This document shows positions 32,401 to 38,491 of a stretch of 38,491 nt of DNA, in pieces. The notes beneath the pieces are model-generated. The model saw only the letters and a list, made by a program, of their open reading frames with translations. It was not told the origin of the DNA and did no database searches. The position numbers and the translations under genes were made by a program. Origin of the DNA: Elusimicrobia bacterium GWC2_64_44 (GTDB lineage Bacteria > Elusimicrobiota > Elusimicrobia > Elusimicrobiales > UBA9959); contig MGUG01000028.1 of assembly GCA_001799845.1 (NCBI GenBank), positions 1 through 38,491 of the forward strand. Reading direction: 5' to 3'. How positions within the stretch are numbered: position 1 is the first letter of the stretch; each line of letters starts with the position of its first letter.

Positions 32401-33130
32401 CGTGGAGCGCTCCACCCGCACGCTCGCCTCGTCGCAGAAGAACGCCACCGCCCAGACCACCAACGAGATCACGCTGGAGACCTCCTACGGCACCATCTCC
32501 GTGCTGCTGCCGCAGGGCTCCATCGGCAGCTCCACCCGCTTGACGCTCGCGCCGGTCTCGGTCTTCGCGCCGCCGCTCTCGGCGGTGTCGGTCCTGACCC
32601 CCACCGGGATCGGGATCTCGCTGAACTATTTCCCGCCGACGCTGGTGCGCAGCGCCATCACGGTGACCATCCCCTACCGCCTCTCCGACCTGCCGCCCGG
32701 CACGGACCGCTCGCGGCTGGTCATAGCGCTCTACGACGAGGCCAACGCCGTCTGGGTGCCGCTGCCCTCGGTCTCCGACACGAGCGCCAACCGCGTCTCC
32801 GGCCAGACCTGGCATTTGTCAACCTTCCAGCTCATGCAGTCGCAGCCGGAGACCGGCCTGGCGGGGGTCAAGATCTACCCCAACCCGTACCGCCCCAACT
32901 CGGTCTCGGACGTTATGCACTTCACCAACCTGCCGGCCCTCGCCAAGGTCAGGATCTACACCTTCCTGGGCGAGCTGGTGCGCACGCTGAAGGCGGACGT
33001 CAACGGCATGGCGCACTGGGACGGCCTCAACGACGACGGGCGCAAGGCCGCCAGCGGCGTCTACATAGCTTTCATCCAGACCAAGGGCAAGACGGCGAGC
33101 AAGAGCTTTAAGGTGGCGCTGGAGCGCTGA
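29486..33130 (+). CDS. Giant secreted FN3-repeat surface protein with FlgD/T9SS-like C-terminal domain
   Basis: A 1214-residue exported protein with a signal peptide (MFPRAKTLLAAACLLAAGVPARA). It holds about ten fibronectin-III-like repeats of roughly 95 residues, each ending in a variant of NTTYYFRV (for example PDTTYYFKV, RNTTYYYQA, ENTLYYFRA, SNTSYYFRA, IDTTYWVRV). A beta domain (about 985-1110, starting near TTNEITLETSYGTISVLLP) follows. The last 90 residues, GLAGVKIYPNPYRPNSV to KVALER, have the FlgD-Ig/type IX sorting-domain look: YPNPY, VRIYTFLGELVRTL, WDGLNDDGRKAASGVYIA. It is probably displayed or secreted through an outer-membrane route and may mediate adhesion. A PorV-like gene follows 16 bases later. 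Confidence 0.85.
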   Translation: MFPRAKTLLAAACLLAAGVPARAAAPTPAIASVSTGSVNVSWTGGTAPFIAALSTTPTFTVTTASGPAAASPHSFPGVAPDTTYYFKVKSAGDLGQYSSVLSTITLAATPAGIYSLSTYFTADSSYTAAITIGWNTGGNPEHTSYELLYADNAGFTASTTVAGGYPPVMAGGLNANTTYYFKVRARGLTGAVTPYTGVISTSTLAMRLTGVGHTVHETTAAVSWNALNDAGVQALRSQGYRLNYSPNTSMIPTVTWSTADPAVSSRDLAGLLRNTTYYYQAGTLNHPGLANMLEVRSFTTLGARPLGLTRLAVGDGSARLGWTALAPADAMGYRLEASTSDFAGGVIESSASYIAGLSTLTITTLYPNTTYYFRTASLNTAYAPNYSSRLSSVTLALPISADLTWPHAYPHEIVIDFFPLQTAPQHFACEGYRLEASTAPFGGGGTVLSSVTYSVEDTLRSLALSGLAANTTYYLRLGTLNWQNTPNYTLLSSTRTGFPLPLSGVTLDSVWSSSAALSYAPNSAAQRHVAQASVHRFFGSIAAEASTANPALTGLVIEGLDENTLYYFRAGALYNGTTIYSEALPLYRQTLPKALTGLAAPGVYQSSVAVSWDKLSGATQADSAERYLLEAAANPSFSPVLFSSGTTDIGQSTLTLTGLASNTSYYFRAGAFNSEGYVSYAPALSTATLCRPPVPQAFNLTPNSMTPRWLFNSNPADTRYLVELDDNSDFSPILASSITVLSSATFSGLGPNTTYYTRVTAINRLNRAIPAVTFAAMATAAYPPAALAATGVTNYGLTANWGTGGNIPLVTWYTAYISSSSDMTGTVHSSTTLGMSASFTGLVSDASYYLRVSALNLTGVPTDPATDLGSTLTLPTTPYLVAQDQTFFDPMLDGFSMRWEPNGNSSHTWYYVQTSTSADYSVINSSRLVNALSCTFSDLQIDTTYWVRVQARGQAGAQTQYSPPPAYPSAVDVERSTRTLASSQKNATAQTTNEITLETSYGTISVLLPQGSIGSSTRLTLAPVSVFAPPLSAVSVLTPTGIGISLNYFPPTLVRSAITVTIPYRLSDLPPGTDRSRLVIALYDEANAVWVPLPSVSDTSANRVSGQTWHLSTFQLMQSQPETGLAGVKIYPNPYRPNSVSDVMHFTNLPALAKVRIYTFLGELVRTLKADVNGMAHWDGLNDDGRKAASGVYIAFIQTKGKTASKSFKVALER

Positions 33131-33146
33131 GGAGCGCGGAAATTTT

Positions 33147-34130
33147 ATGAAGAGGAAACAGGGCGTGAATTTCGGCCGCGCGGCTTTACTGCCGGCGCTG
33201 CTGCTCGCCGCCCTGGCGGGCCCCCGCCCGGCGGCGGCCGCCGGCTTCGACGCCGGCTCGGCCGGCACCGCCTCTGGGCAGTTCCTCAAGATAGCCGCCG
33301 GCGCGCGCGGGGCCGCCCTGGGCGAGGCCTATTCGGCCCTCGCGGACGACGCCTTCGCGCTGGACTGGAACCCGGCGGGCCTCATCAACATCAAGAAGAA
33401 CTCCCTGGTGATGATGCACGCGCCGTACCTGTCCGGCACCTTCGTGGATTACTTCGCCTACGCCGAGACCGCGGGCGAAGTGGGCTCGTGGGGCGTCTCG
33501 TTCAAGTACATGAACTACGGCAAGATAGACCGCACCGACTCCAGCGGCATCGTGCTGGGCGACTTCGCGCCCTACGACTCCGCGGTCAACGTCGGGTTCG
33601 CCTGCTACATCACCGGCTTCAACAAGGAGCCGGAGGAGCGCTTCGTGCTGGGCGCCACCGGCAAGTTCGTCAAATCCCGGATCATTTCCGACGACAACAC
33701 GGTCTCCGCCGACATCGGCCTGAACATGCCCTACATGTTCGACAACCGCTTCCGCATGAGCCTGACGGCGCAGAACATCATGGGCACGCTGCGCTACGAC
33801 AAGGAAGAGGCCCCGCTGCCGCTGATCCTGCGCTTCGGCACGCTGACCCGGCTGTCGGAGTATCTCGACCTGACCGCCGACCTGGTGGCCGCGCGCGACG
33901 GCCTGCCCTTCGCGGCCGTAGGCGCCGAAGTGAAGATCCCCGTCTACGCGGACCTGGACTTCGCGCTGCGGGCCGGCGCCAACACGCGCTCCGTGGCCGA
34001 CCTGGGCGGCCTGCGCAACGTCTCGCTGGGCGGCGGCGTGCGCTTTACCGACTACCGCCTGGACTACGCCTTCTCCCCCTTCGGCGACCTCGGCACGGTG
34101 CACCGCATCTCGGCCGGCCTCACCTTCTAG
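33147..34130 (+). CDS. PorV/PorQ family outer-membrane barrel protein
   Basis: A 327-residue outer-membrane protein of the PorV/PorQ (UPF0164) family. After a signal peptide (about 1-32) comes the family's hallmark start, FLKIAAGARGAALGEAYSALADDAFALDWNPAGL, then repeated amphipathic strands to the end (SAGLTF, with a C-terminal aromatic typical of barrel proteins). In Bacteroidota PorV shuttles or anchors cargo of the type IX secretion system that bears a C-terminal sorting domain. The gene lies 16 bases after the FN3 gene, whose C-terminus looks like such a domain, so the two are likely partners. GAGGAG stands in the short gap. Confidence 0.85.
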   Translation: MKRKQGVNFGRAALLPALLLAALAGPRPAAAAGFDAGSAGTASGQFLKIAAGARGAALGEAYSALADDAFALDWNPAGLINIKKNSLVMMHAPYLSGTFVDYFAYAETAGEVGSWGVSFKYMNYGKIDRTDSSGIVLGDFAPYDSAVNVGFACYITGFNKEPEERFVLGATGKFVKSRIISDDNTVSADIGLNMPYMFDNRFRMSLTAQNIMGTLRYDKEEAPLPLILRFGTLTRLSEYLDLTADLVAARDGLPFAAVGAEVKIPVYADLDFALRAGANTRSVADLGGLRNVSLGGGVRFTDYRLDYAFSPFGDLGTVHRISAGLTF

Positions 34131-34146
34131 TTCCCGCGCGCCAAAG

Positions 34147-34179
34147 AAAAAAGCCCGGCTGTCCGGGCTTTTTCTTTTT
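34147..34179. terminator. Bidirectional terminator between PorV-like and translocase genes
   Basis: An 11-bp perfect stem (34148-34158 with 34163-34173) with a 4-base loop, A-rich on the left and T-rich on the right. It separates the convergent genes ending at 34130 and 34190. Confidence 0.9.
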
Positions 34180-34189
34180 CCGTAACGGC

Positions 34190-35434
34190 TCAGGCCTTTT
34201 CGCGCCGGTCCGCAGTCAGCGGAAAGGACATGGCCAGCCACGCGCCGGAGAAGATCACGCCGAGCGCCGGGTAGAAGCCCGGGGCCACCGTGCCCAGCGC
34301 CTGCAGGCCCGACACCCAGAGCGCGGTCAGGCCCTTGGCGAAGCGGTAAGTAAAGGCCTCGGCCACCTGCTTGGCGCGGTAGCGCGTGTCGTAGGAGAAC
34401 GGTATGTAGAGCGTCTCCTTGGAGGCCCTGAAGATGGAGTAATCCATCCCCTTGAACAGCAGGAAGGCGGCCGACGCGAGGCCGAGGGCCGGGGCGAAGA
34501 ACAGCAGCAGGCACGAGAGGATGTGCACCGCCGGAATGGCCGTCAGGATGGCGCGGCGCGGGATGTAGCGCAGCAGCAGCGGCGTGGCGAGGAACTGCAT
34601 GGCGAACGAGAAGACGTTCACGTACATCCAGAAGTTTCCCAGGTAGGCGGTGCGGGCGTCCTTCTGCGGCATGAATTCCTGCACCAGCTGGGTAAAGCGG
34701 AAATCCAGGGCGGTGGCCACCACCTGCGCCGAGAAGATGATGAAGGCGATGAGCAGCACGGTGCGGTTCTCGCGCAGGATGCTCAGGTGCAGATGGCCCT
34801 TCTTGCCCCCCGCCTCCTCGGCCGAGGGCGCGGGCTCGCCGGCGCTGTTATAGCTCAGCCAGGACAGGATCGCGGCTGGCAGGATCACGAGCGCCGCGAA
34901 AAGAATGAAATTTTCCGTCCCTATCCCCATCACGTAGCGCGCCAGCAGCCAGCCGCCGGTCAGCGAGCCCAGCGCGCCGAGGCCGGCCACGGGCCCGTTG
35001 AAGACCTTGCCCTCCTCGTCACGCAGCACGCTGTTGATGAAGGACCAGTACTGCTCGGAAATGATGACGACGTAGGATTCCTTGAAGACCAGCAGCAGGA
35101 AGGCCAGCCACCGCCCGGCGGTGTCCAGAAAGGCCCAGGCCAGGGTCATGAAGGCCGCGCTGGCCAGCATGGAGACGGCCATGGCCTTCTTGGCCCCCAC
35201 CGCGGAGAGCAGGCGGCCGTAGGCGTAGATCATGGCGGCCATCATGAAGGGCACGCAGGCTATGGCGTAGGGCTTGGCGGCCGCGCCGAACTTTTCGATG
35301 AAGAGGGATTCGGCCGGAGAGCGGATGAACTCGTAGCCGCAGAACAGGAACATGGCCGACAGGCCCGCCAGGAAAACGGCCGAGGCCACGTGCCGCCCGC
35401 GCTCTGTCCTAAGTGCCGCGAAAAGTGTACTCAT
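34190..35434 (-). CDS. NTT/ATP:ADP antiporter-like nucleotide translocase
   Basis: A 414-residue integral membrane protein with about 11-12 helices, resembling the Npt1/Npt2 (TlcA-like) nucleotide transporter group in an MFS-like fold. Supporting segments are FIRSPAESLFIEKFG, SEQYWSFINSVLRDEEGKVFNGPVAGLGALGSLTGGWL and the late ASKETLYIPFSYDTRYRAKQVAEAFTYRFAKG, a signature of the family. Classical members swap host ATP for ADP in intracellular parasites; short forms in free-living bacteria have unknown substrates. The start at 35434 is preferred to an upstream ATG at 35533, since transmembrane character and the -10 box both point there. No Shine-Dalgarno is present (TAAGACC precedes the ATG). 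Confidence 0.78.
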   Translation of the reverse strand: MSTLFAALRTERGRHVASAVFLAGLSAMFLFCGYEFIRSPAESLFIEKFGAAAKPYAIACVPFMMAAMIYAYGRLLSAVGAKKAMAVSMLASAAFMTLAWAFLDTAGRWLAFLLLVFKESYVVIISEQYWSFINSVLRDEEGKVFNGPVAGLGALGSLTGGWLLARYVMGIGTENFILFAALVILPAAILSWLSYNSAGEPAPSAEEAGGKKGHLHLSILRENRTVLLIAFIIFSAQVVATALDFRFTQLVQEFMPQKDARTAYLGNFWMYVNVFSFAMQFLATPLLLRYIPRRAILTAIPAVHILSCLLLFFAPALGLASAAFLLFKGMDYSIFRASKETLYIPFSYDTRYRAKQVAEAFTYRFAKGLTALWVSGLQALGTVAPGFYPALGVIFSGAWLAMSFPLTADRREKA

Positions 35435-35441
35435 GGTCTTA

Positions 35442-35450
35442 ATTATCCCA
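35442..35450 (-). promoter_or_regulatory. Extended -10 box of the translocase gene
   Basis: On the minus strand TGG directly precedes GATAAT (35447-35442), which ends 7 bases before the ATG at 35434. There is no clear -35. The spacing implies a leaderless mRNA. Confidence 0.45.
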
Positions 35451-35577
35451 AATATGAAGTGCCTAGGGAACACCCGCGCCGCGGGGATGCTCCGCTGGCG
35501 GACATGGCCCGGGTGTTGGCATAAAAATTGCACCGTCAGGGACGATGACCATTTTGAGGCTAAAGCAAGGAGACAGC

Positions 35578-36153
35578 ATGAACAATAAGAGGATACTCAC
35601 AGCGGTACTGGCGGCGGCGCTGGCGCAGGCCTGCCCGGCAGCCCGGGCGGCCGGTTTCGATTTTGACGGCGCGGGCGGTCCCGCGGTTTCCCTGAGCGCC
35701 CTGAAGGCGGAGGCGGCCGAGGGCCTGCCGGAGCCGGTCCTGGAGAGGGCCGCCGAGCCTCTGCGCGGCGAACTCATAGCGCCCGCCACTACGGCCCTGG
35801 ACCTGGCCTCCTTCACCTACGACGAAAGCTCGAAACAGTTCACGCTGAAATTCGACACCGAGCGCTCGGCCAACTACTGGGGCTGCCGGGTAGAGATCAG
35901 CGTGGAGCTGATGCGCGACGGCCTTTTCGACGCGTCCAGGGGTGTCAGGACCTACGAGTTCCCCCTCAACTGGAACATAGGCAACCCCGCCATCACATTC
36001 ACGGAAGCGGACTTCGCCCCCGCGAAGGACGAGGGCCGCGCCAAGACTAAAAAGCTCTATGTGAAGTGGGGCTTCAGGGTGGTCAGGAGCACTTTCTACA
36101 CCAAAGACTTCGTGGACAAGGGCCGCAGCGCCTCGCTGCAGCTCCCCAAGTAA
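35578..36153 (+). CDS. Small secreted hypothetical protein
   Basis: Not recognised. A 191-residue exported protein with signal peptide MNNKRILTAVLAAALAQACPAARA. The mature N-terminus is FDFDGAGGPAVSLSALKAEA; the C-terminal half has strands such as QFTLKFDTERSANYWGCRVEISVEL and KKLYVKWGFRVVRSTFYTKDF, like a small beta sandwich. AAGGAG stands 6 bases before the ATG at 35578; an ATG at 35545 has none. It faces the receiver gene tail-to-tail with 55 bases between stops and no obvious terminator. Confidence 0.65.
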   Translation: MNNKRILTAVLAAALAQACPAARAAGFDFDGAGGPAVSLSALKAEAAEGLPEPVLERAAEPLRGELIAPATTALDLASFTYDESSKQFTLKFDTERSANYWGCRVEISVELMRDGLFDASRGVRTYEFPLNWNIGNPAITFTEADFAPAKDEGRAKTKKLYVKWGFRVVRSTFYTKDFVDKGRSASLQLPK

Positions 36154-36208
36154 ACCGAAAACAAAACTCCCCGGTGCTCGAGGTTCTGCCGGAAAAGGAC
36201 TTTAGCTA

Positions 36209-36604
36209 TCAGTTAATACGGGCGCTCGGCCGCAGCCTTCTCTTTTGCGCCTTCTCCAACAGGCCGCCCACCGCTTTTTTAAGGTCGGCGATAGCCAGCG
36301 GCTTGGTAAGGAAGAGGTCCGCGTCGCCCCGTATCCGGGCTTCGTTGCTGACGTCCCCGGTGAGGATCAGGATCTGCGTGGAGCGGGTTTTCGGGTCGCC
36401 CTTTATGGCCGAGCAGACTTCCTGCCCGTTCATGTCCGGCAGGCCGAGGTCCACTATGGCCAGGTCCAGGCGGACTTCCCTGACCCAATCTATGGCCGTC
36501 CTGCCGTTCTCCGCGGCGAGCACCATATAGCCCTGCGCTTCCAGGCAGGTCTTCAGCATTTCCCGCACGGATCTATCATCTTCAACTATTAATATCTTCG
36601 GCAT
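36209..36604 (-). CDS. Receiver-only response regulator
   Basis: A 131-residue CheY-like receiver with acidic pair D9-D10, phosphoacceptor D52 in AIVDLGLPDMNG, T82 and K101-P102, all intact. The tail (KAQKRRLRPSARIN) is basic and short. The start MPKILIVEDD at 36604 is preferred to an ATG at 36643, because an extended -10 box lies at 36634-36642, so transcription should begin downstream of the earlier ATG. It is the third lone receiver of the window; no kinase is nearby. Confidence 0.9.
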   Translation of the reverse strand: MPKILIVEDDRSVREMLKTCLEAQGYMVLAAENGRTAIDWVREVRLDLAIVDLGLPDMNGQEVCSAIKGDPKTRSTQILILTGDVSNEARIRGDADLFLTKPLAIADLKKAVGGLLEKAQKRRLRPSARIN

Positions 36605-36633
36605 CATATCCCCGGCTGACCCAGTATCTGTAA

Positions 36634-36642
36634 ATTTTATCA
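36634..36642 (-). promoter_or_regulatory. Extended -10 box of the 36604 receiver gene
   Basis: On the minus strand TGA directly precedes TAAAAT (36639-36634). No -35 is recognisable. The -10 lies 29 bases before the ATG at 36604. Confidence 0.45.
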
Positions 36643-36666
36643 TAATGCGCGGCGCCGGGCCCGCCC

Positions 36667-36695
36667 CGGCCGGAGGGGAAGCCCGGCCGTTTTTT
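36667..36695 (+). terminator. Orphan terminator-like hairpin on the plus strand
   Basis: CGGCCGG (36667-36673) and CCGGCCG (36683-36689) form a perfect 7-bp stem followed by T6. No plus-strand gene precedes it closely, so its purpose is unclear. Confidence 0.4.
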
Positions 36696-36707
36696 CGCTT
36701 TTTTGGA

Positions 36708-36727
36708 ATACAACAAATTTGTTGTAT
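36708..36727. promoter_or_regulatory. Perfect 20-bp palindrome, possible operator
   Basis: ATACAACAAATTTGTTGTAT reads the same on both strands. It is AT-rich in GC-rich surroundings and lies between the sugar-kinase stop (36763) and the receiver gene start (36604). The form suits a dimeric repressor, but which gene it would control is unclear. Confidence 0.4.
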
Positions 36728-36762
36728 GGGTGGCGGTGTTCGGAAAAGACGGCGCGTGCCGG

Positions 36763-37671
36763 CTAGGGGAGTACGGCCCCGTAGACCGGTTCCTTGTCCA
36801 GAGTTACCTGCCGCGCCCGGCGGAAGCCTGCTTGCCGCAGTATTTCCTTCCTGAAGAAAGCGCTTTCTTTGGGGTACTTGGTGAAGAAGCTGCCGGAGAA
36901 GACCACGGTGCCTTCGCCGCCGGCGAATTTTTTCAGGGCGGAGAGGGCGCGCGCTATCCTTTCCACGTATTCGCCGAGTATCATGACGGCCAGCGGGTCG
37001 CCCTTGGCGTAATACTTGTAGAACCTCGGCACGAACTTGAATTTAAGTTCCTGCGGCAGGGGTTTGGCATATTCCCTGAAATCGCAGGCCCACAGCCGCG
37101 CCAGCAGGTCATAGGGCGTCTTGCAGCGCGCGAGCCGCATTATCTCGCCGAGCAGGCGCGAGGGCTTATTGCCGGGCAGCAGGCCGTGGGCCGCGCTCGA
37201 TACGCCGAGCAGCATGGTGTTGAGCAGGTTCCTTACCTGGTAATCGCAGACCAGGCGCTCTCGGCCTTTAGCGTCGATGGCGGCTATGGTGAAGCCAGTG
37301 CCGAGGGAAATTATGAAGCCCGGGCGCTGCGCCGTGCCGGCGCGCAGCGCCGCGAAGGCGTCGTTCTCGAAGCTCATGGGCCCGGTATAGCCGAAATCTC
37401 GCTTCAGGCGTTCCTTGAAGTAGGGTCCCACCATTTCCGCGTCGCGGGGGAAATCCAGGCCGCAAAGGCAGAAGCGGGCGCCGTACAGTTCTATCTTTCT
37501 GCCGCGGGCCAGCTTATCCACACCTTGCTTGATAAGCGCGTAAACTGCTTTTACGCCCTTTACCTCCAGGTTCGCGCCCGCTACCCGCGCCACGCGCACC
37601 GCCCCGGCTTCCGTGCGCAGGGCTACGGCTATCTTGGTGCCGCCGCTGTCCACGCCCAGGAAATATTTCAC
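36763..37671 (-). CDS. BadF/BadG-type ATPase, likely N-acetylglucosamine-type sugar kinase
   Basis: A 302-residue ASKHA-fold kinase of the BadF/BadG/BcrA/BcrD ATPase group, to which GlcNAc kinases belong. It has the phosphate-1 motif FLGVDSGGTKIAVAL, the SFENDAFAALRAG catalytic region with Asp, the phosphate-2 motif IISLGTGFTIAAID, and a late GEGTVVFSGSFFTKYP. Benzoyl-CoA reductase activators of the group carry an iron-sulfur cysteine motif that is not present here, so a sugar kinase is more likely. It overlaps the GH4 gene by ATGA and both probably act on the same sugar. Confidence 0.82.
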   Translation of the reverse strand: MKYFLGVDSGGTKIAVALRTEAGAVRVARVAGANLEVKGVKAVYALIKQGVDKLARGRKIELYGARFCLCGLDFPRDAEMVGPYFKERLKRDFGYTGPMSFENDAFAALRAGTAQRPGFIISLGTGFTIAAIDAKGRERLVCDYQVRNLLNTMLLGVSSAAHGLLPGNKPSRLLGEIMRLARCKTPYDLLARLWACDFREYAKPLPQELKFKFVPRFYKYYAKGDPLAVMILGEYVERIARALSALKKFAGGEGTVVFSGSFFTKYPKESAFFRKEILRQAGFRRARQVTLDKEPVYGAVLP

Positions 37672-38491
37672 CGGGCCCCCTTGTAGGGCGGCAGGAAGGC
37701 TTTGTTCTGCGCGAGCACGGCCTTGAGCAGGCGGAAAGTGACGTCAGCGTCGGGCGTGAGCGGGTTCAGCAGCAGCGCCTGGTAGGCCAGGTCGAAGTCG
37801 CATTTCCACGCGGCTTCGGCGGTAAGCGCCTCGTAGGCCTTTATCCGCTGCGACAGCCCCTTGGCGAAGACCGGCAGCTGCGCCGTCTTCACCGGCTTAT
37901 AGCCGCCCTTATCTATCATACAGGGCATCTCGAGGACATGCTCCTTCTCGAAGCCGTCATAGGTGCCGTTATTGGGCACGGCCACGGTAACGCGCTTCTT
38001 CTGCAAACCCAGCAGGCAGGCGATAACGTCGTAGGCGACCACATTGTAAAAGGCGCCGCCGCGCTCCTTTACGGCCTCGGGGATCTCCGAGACCGACGGC
38101 GAGCGGTAGGCCGCGAAGATGCGGCGCTCTATCTCGGCCACCTTGGCCGCGCGCGACGGGGTGGTTTTGTCCTCTTCTACCACCGCGCCGGCATGGAAGA
38201 AATACTTGTGGTAGCCGGTAGGAATTATTTTCGCGCGCGCCATTATCTCCGGCGTCATTTTGACCTTGGTGATATTGAGCGCGGTCGGCAGGCCTTCTTT
38301 CTCTATCAGCTTTTTTATGGCCGCGCCCAGCACGGAACGGCCGTTGCGGCGCACGTCGAGCACCCAGGCGAAATGGTTGGGCCCGACATAATCTATCTCG
38401 GTGTCCTCCATGCGCGCGCCCAGCAGGTCGGAGACGCCCTTGTGCATGGTAAGCGAGCCGTTGCAGATGCCCACGGCCCTGATATCGTGGA
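37668..38491 (-). CDS. Glycoside hydrolase family 4 (6-phospho-glycosidase type), C-terminal part
   Basis: The last 273 residues of a GH4 enzyme; the frame stays open to the right edge, so the NAD-binding N-terminus lies outside. GH4 enzymes use NAD+ and Mn2+ and an oxidation-elimination mechanism. Seen here are the AVGICNGSL segment (with the metal-binding Cys), YVGPNHFAWVLDVRRNG (with the metal His), RGGAFYNVVAYDVIACLLG, VAVPNNGTYDGFEKEHVLEMPCMIDKGG and YEALTAEAAWKCDFDLAYQALLLNPL. An internal GTG at 38474 is not the start. Whether the substrate is an alpha- or beta-linked phospho-sugar or a galacturonide cannot be decided. Confidence 0.88.
   Translation of the reverse strand, partial: HDIRAVGICNGSLTMHKGVSDLLGARMEDTEIDYVGPNHFAWVLDVRRNGRSVLGAAIKKLIEKEGLPTALNITKVKMTPEIMARAKIIPTGYHKYFFHAGAVVEEDKTTPSRAAKVAEIERRIFAAYRSPSVSEIPEAVKERGGAFYNVVAYDVIACLLGLQKKRVTVAVPNNGTYDGFEKEHVLEMPCMIDKGGYKPVKTAQLPVFAKGLSQRIKAYEALTAEAAWKCDFDLAYQALLLNPLTPDADVTFRLLKAVLAQNKAFLPPYKGAR

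Noticed and set aside
36763..37671. Benzoyl-CoA reductase or 2-hydroxyacyl-CoA dehydratase activator
   Set aside because: The iron-sulfur cysteine motif of these activators is missing and the neighbour is a glycosidase, so a sugar kinase is the better reading.

Overview
The window is high-GC bacterial DNA that is almost fully coding, with 33 protein genes, one further candidate small ORF, no rRNA or tRNA that I could see, and no phage, plasmid or CRISPR structure. Gene content suggests a diderm with an outer membrane: a PorV/PorQ-type barrel protein, a large FN3 protein with a FlgD/T9SS-like C-terminal domain, type IV pilin-like prepilin, an L,D-transpeptidase, an M15 peptidase and a predicted lipoprotein. 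The combination of this pilin sequence, many receiver-only response regulators, an NTT-like translocase and ptb-buk fermentation genes reminds me most of Elusimicrobiota. That assignment is inference from gene content, not a measured placement.

Layout. 1-5.1 kb: the 3' end of an NADP-type glutamate dehydrogenase, a receiver protein with a proline tail, a small zinc-ribbon protein, a secreted L,D-transpeptidase, a pilin and a small unknown. 3.8-10.7 kb (minus strand): a long, tightly packed gene run reading serC, serA, a DUF1015 gene, a receiver protein, a transglutaminase-like protein, uvsE, a 36-residue candidate ORF, a CE1-type esterase and a zinc-ribbon membrane protein. Several of these junctions are ATGA overlaps. 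10.8-13.7 kb (plus): a 981-residue protein joining two receiver-like domains to a PEP-synthase-type ATP-binding domain, divergent from serC. 13.8-17.3 kb (minus): tdh, a flavin-reductase-like gene, a lipoprotein and a secreted unknown. 17.3-20.1 kb (plus): a 910-residue secreted protein that looks like a dead 5'-nucleotidase joined to an outer-membrane barrel.

20.1-20.5 kb is the only long gene-free stretch and it is full of hairpins, including a 133-nt cruciform-like element. 20.5-22.9 kb (minus): a signal peptide-TPR-TM-Ser/Thr kinase. 23.1-25.5 kb (plus): an M15-type peptidase and two tandem paralogous secreted proteins. A perfect 28-bp inverted repeat sits at 25.5-25.6 kb. 25.6-29.3 kb (minus): a secreted beta-propeller protein, buk, ptb and a SEC-C protein. 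29.5-34.1 kb (plus): the FN3 giant and its PorV-like partner. 34.2-38.5 kb: an NTT-like translocase, a small secreted protein, a receiver protein, and a GH4 glycosidase/BadF-type sugar kinase pair.

Metabolically the window covers serine synthesis (serC, serA, with a DUF1015 protein that may act on serine), threonine catabolism (tdh), nitrogen assimilation (gdh), ATP formation from butyryl-CoA (ptb-buk) and phospho-sugar use (GH4 plus kinase). Promoters can be read directly at many starts and follow a common form, TTGnnn, then often exactly 16 bases, then TA(A/G)ACT or TATAAT. In several cases the -10 box lies only 6-9 bases from the start codon without a Shine-Dalgarno sequence, which points to leaderless mRNAs. 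Convergent genes are usually separated by bidirectional hairpin terminators.
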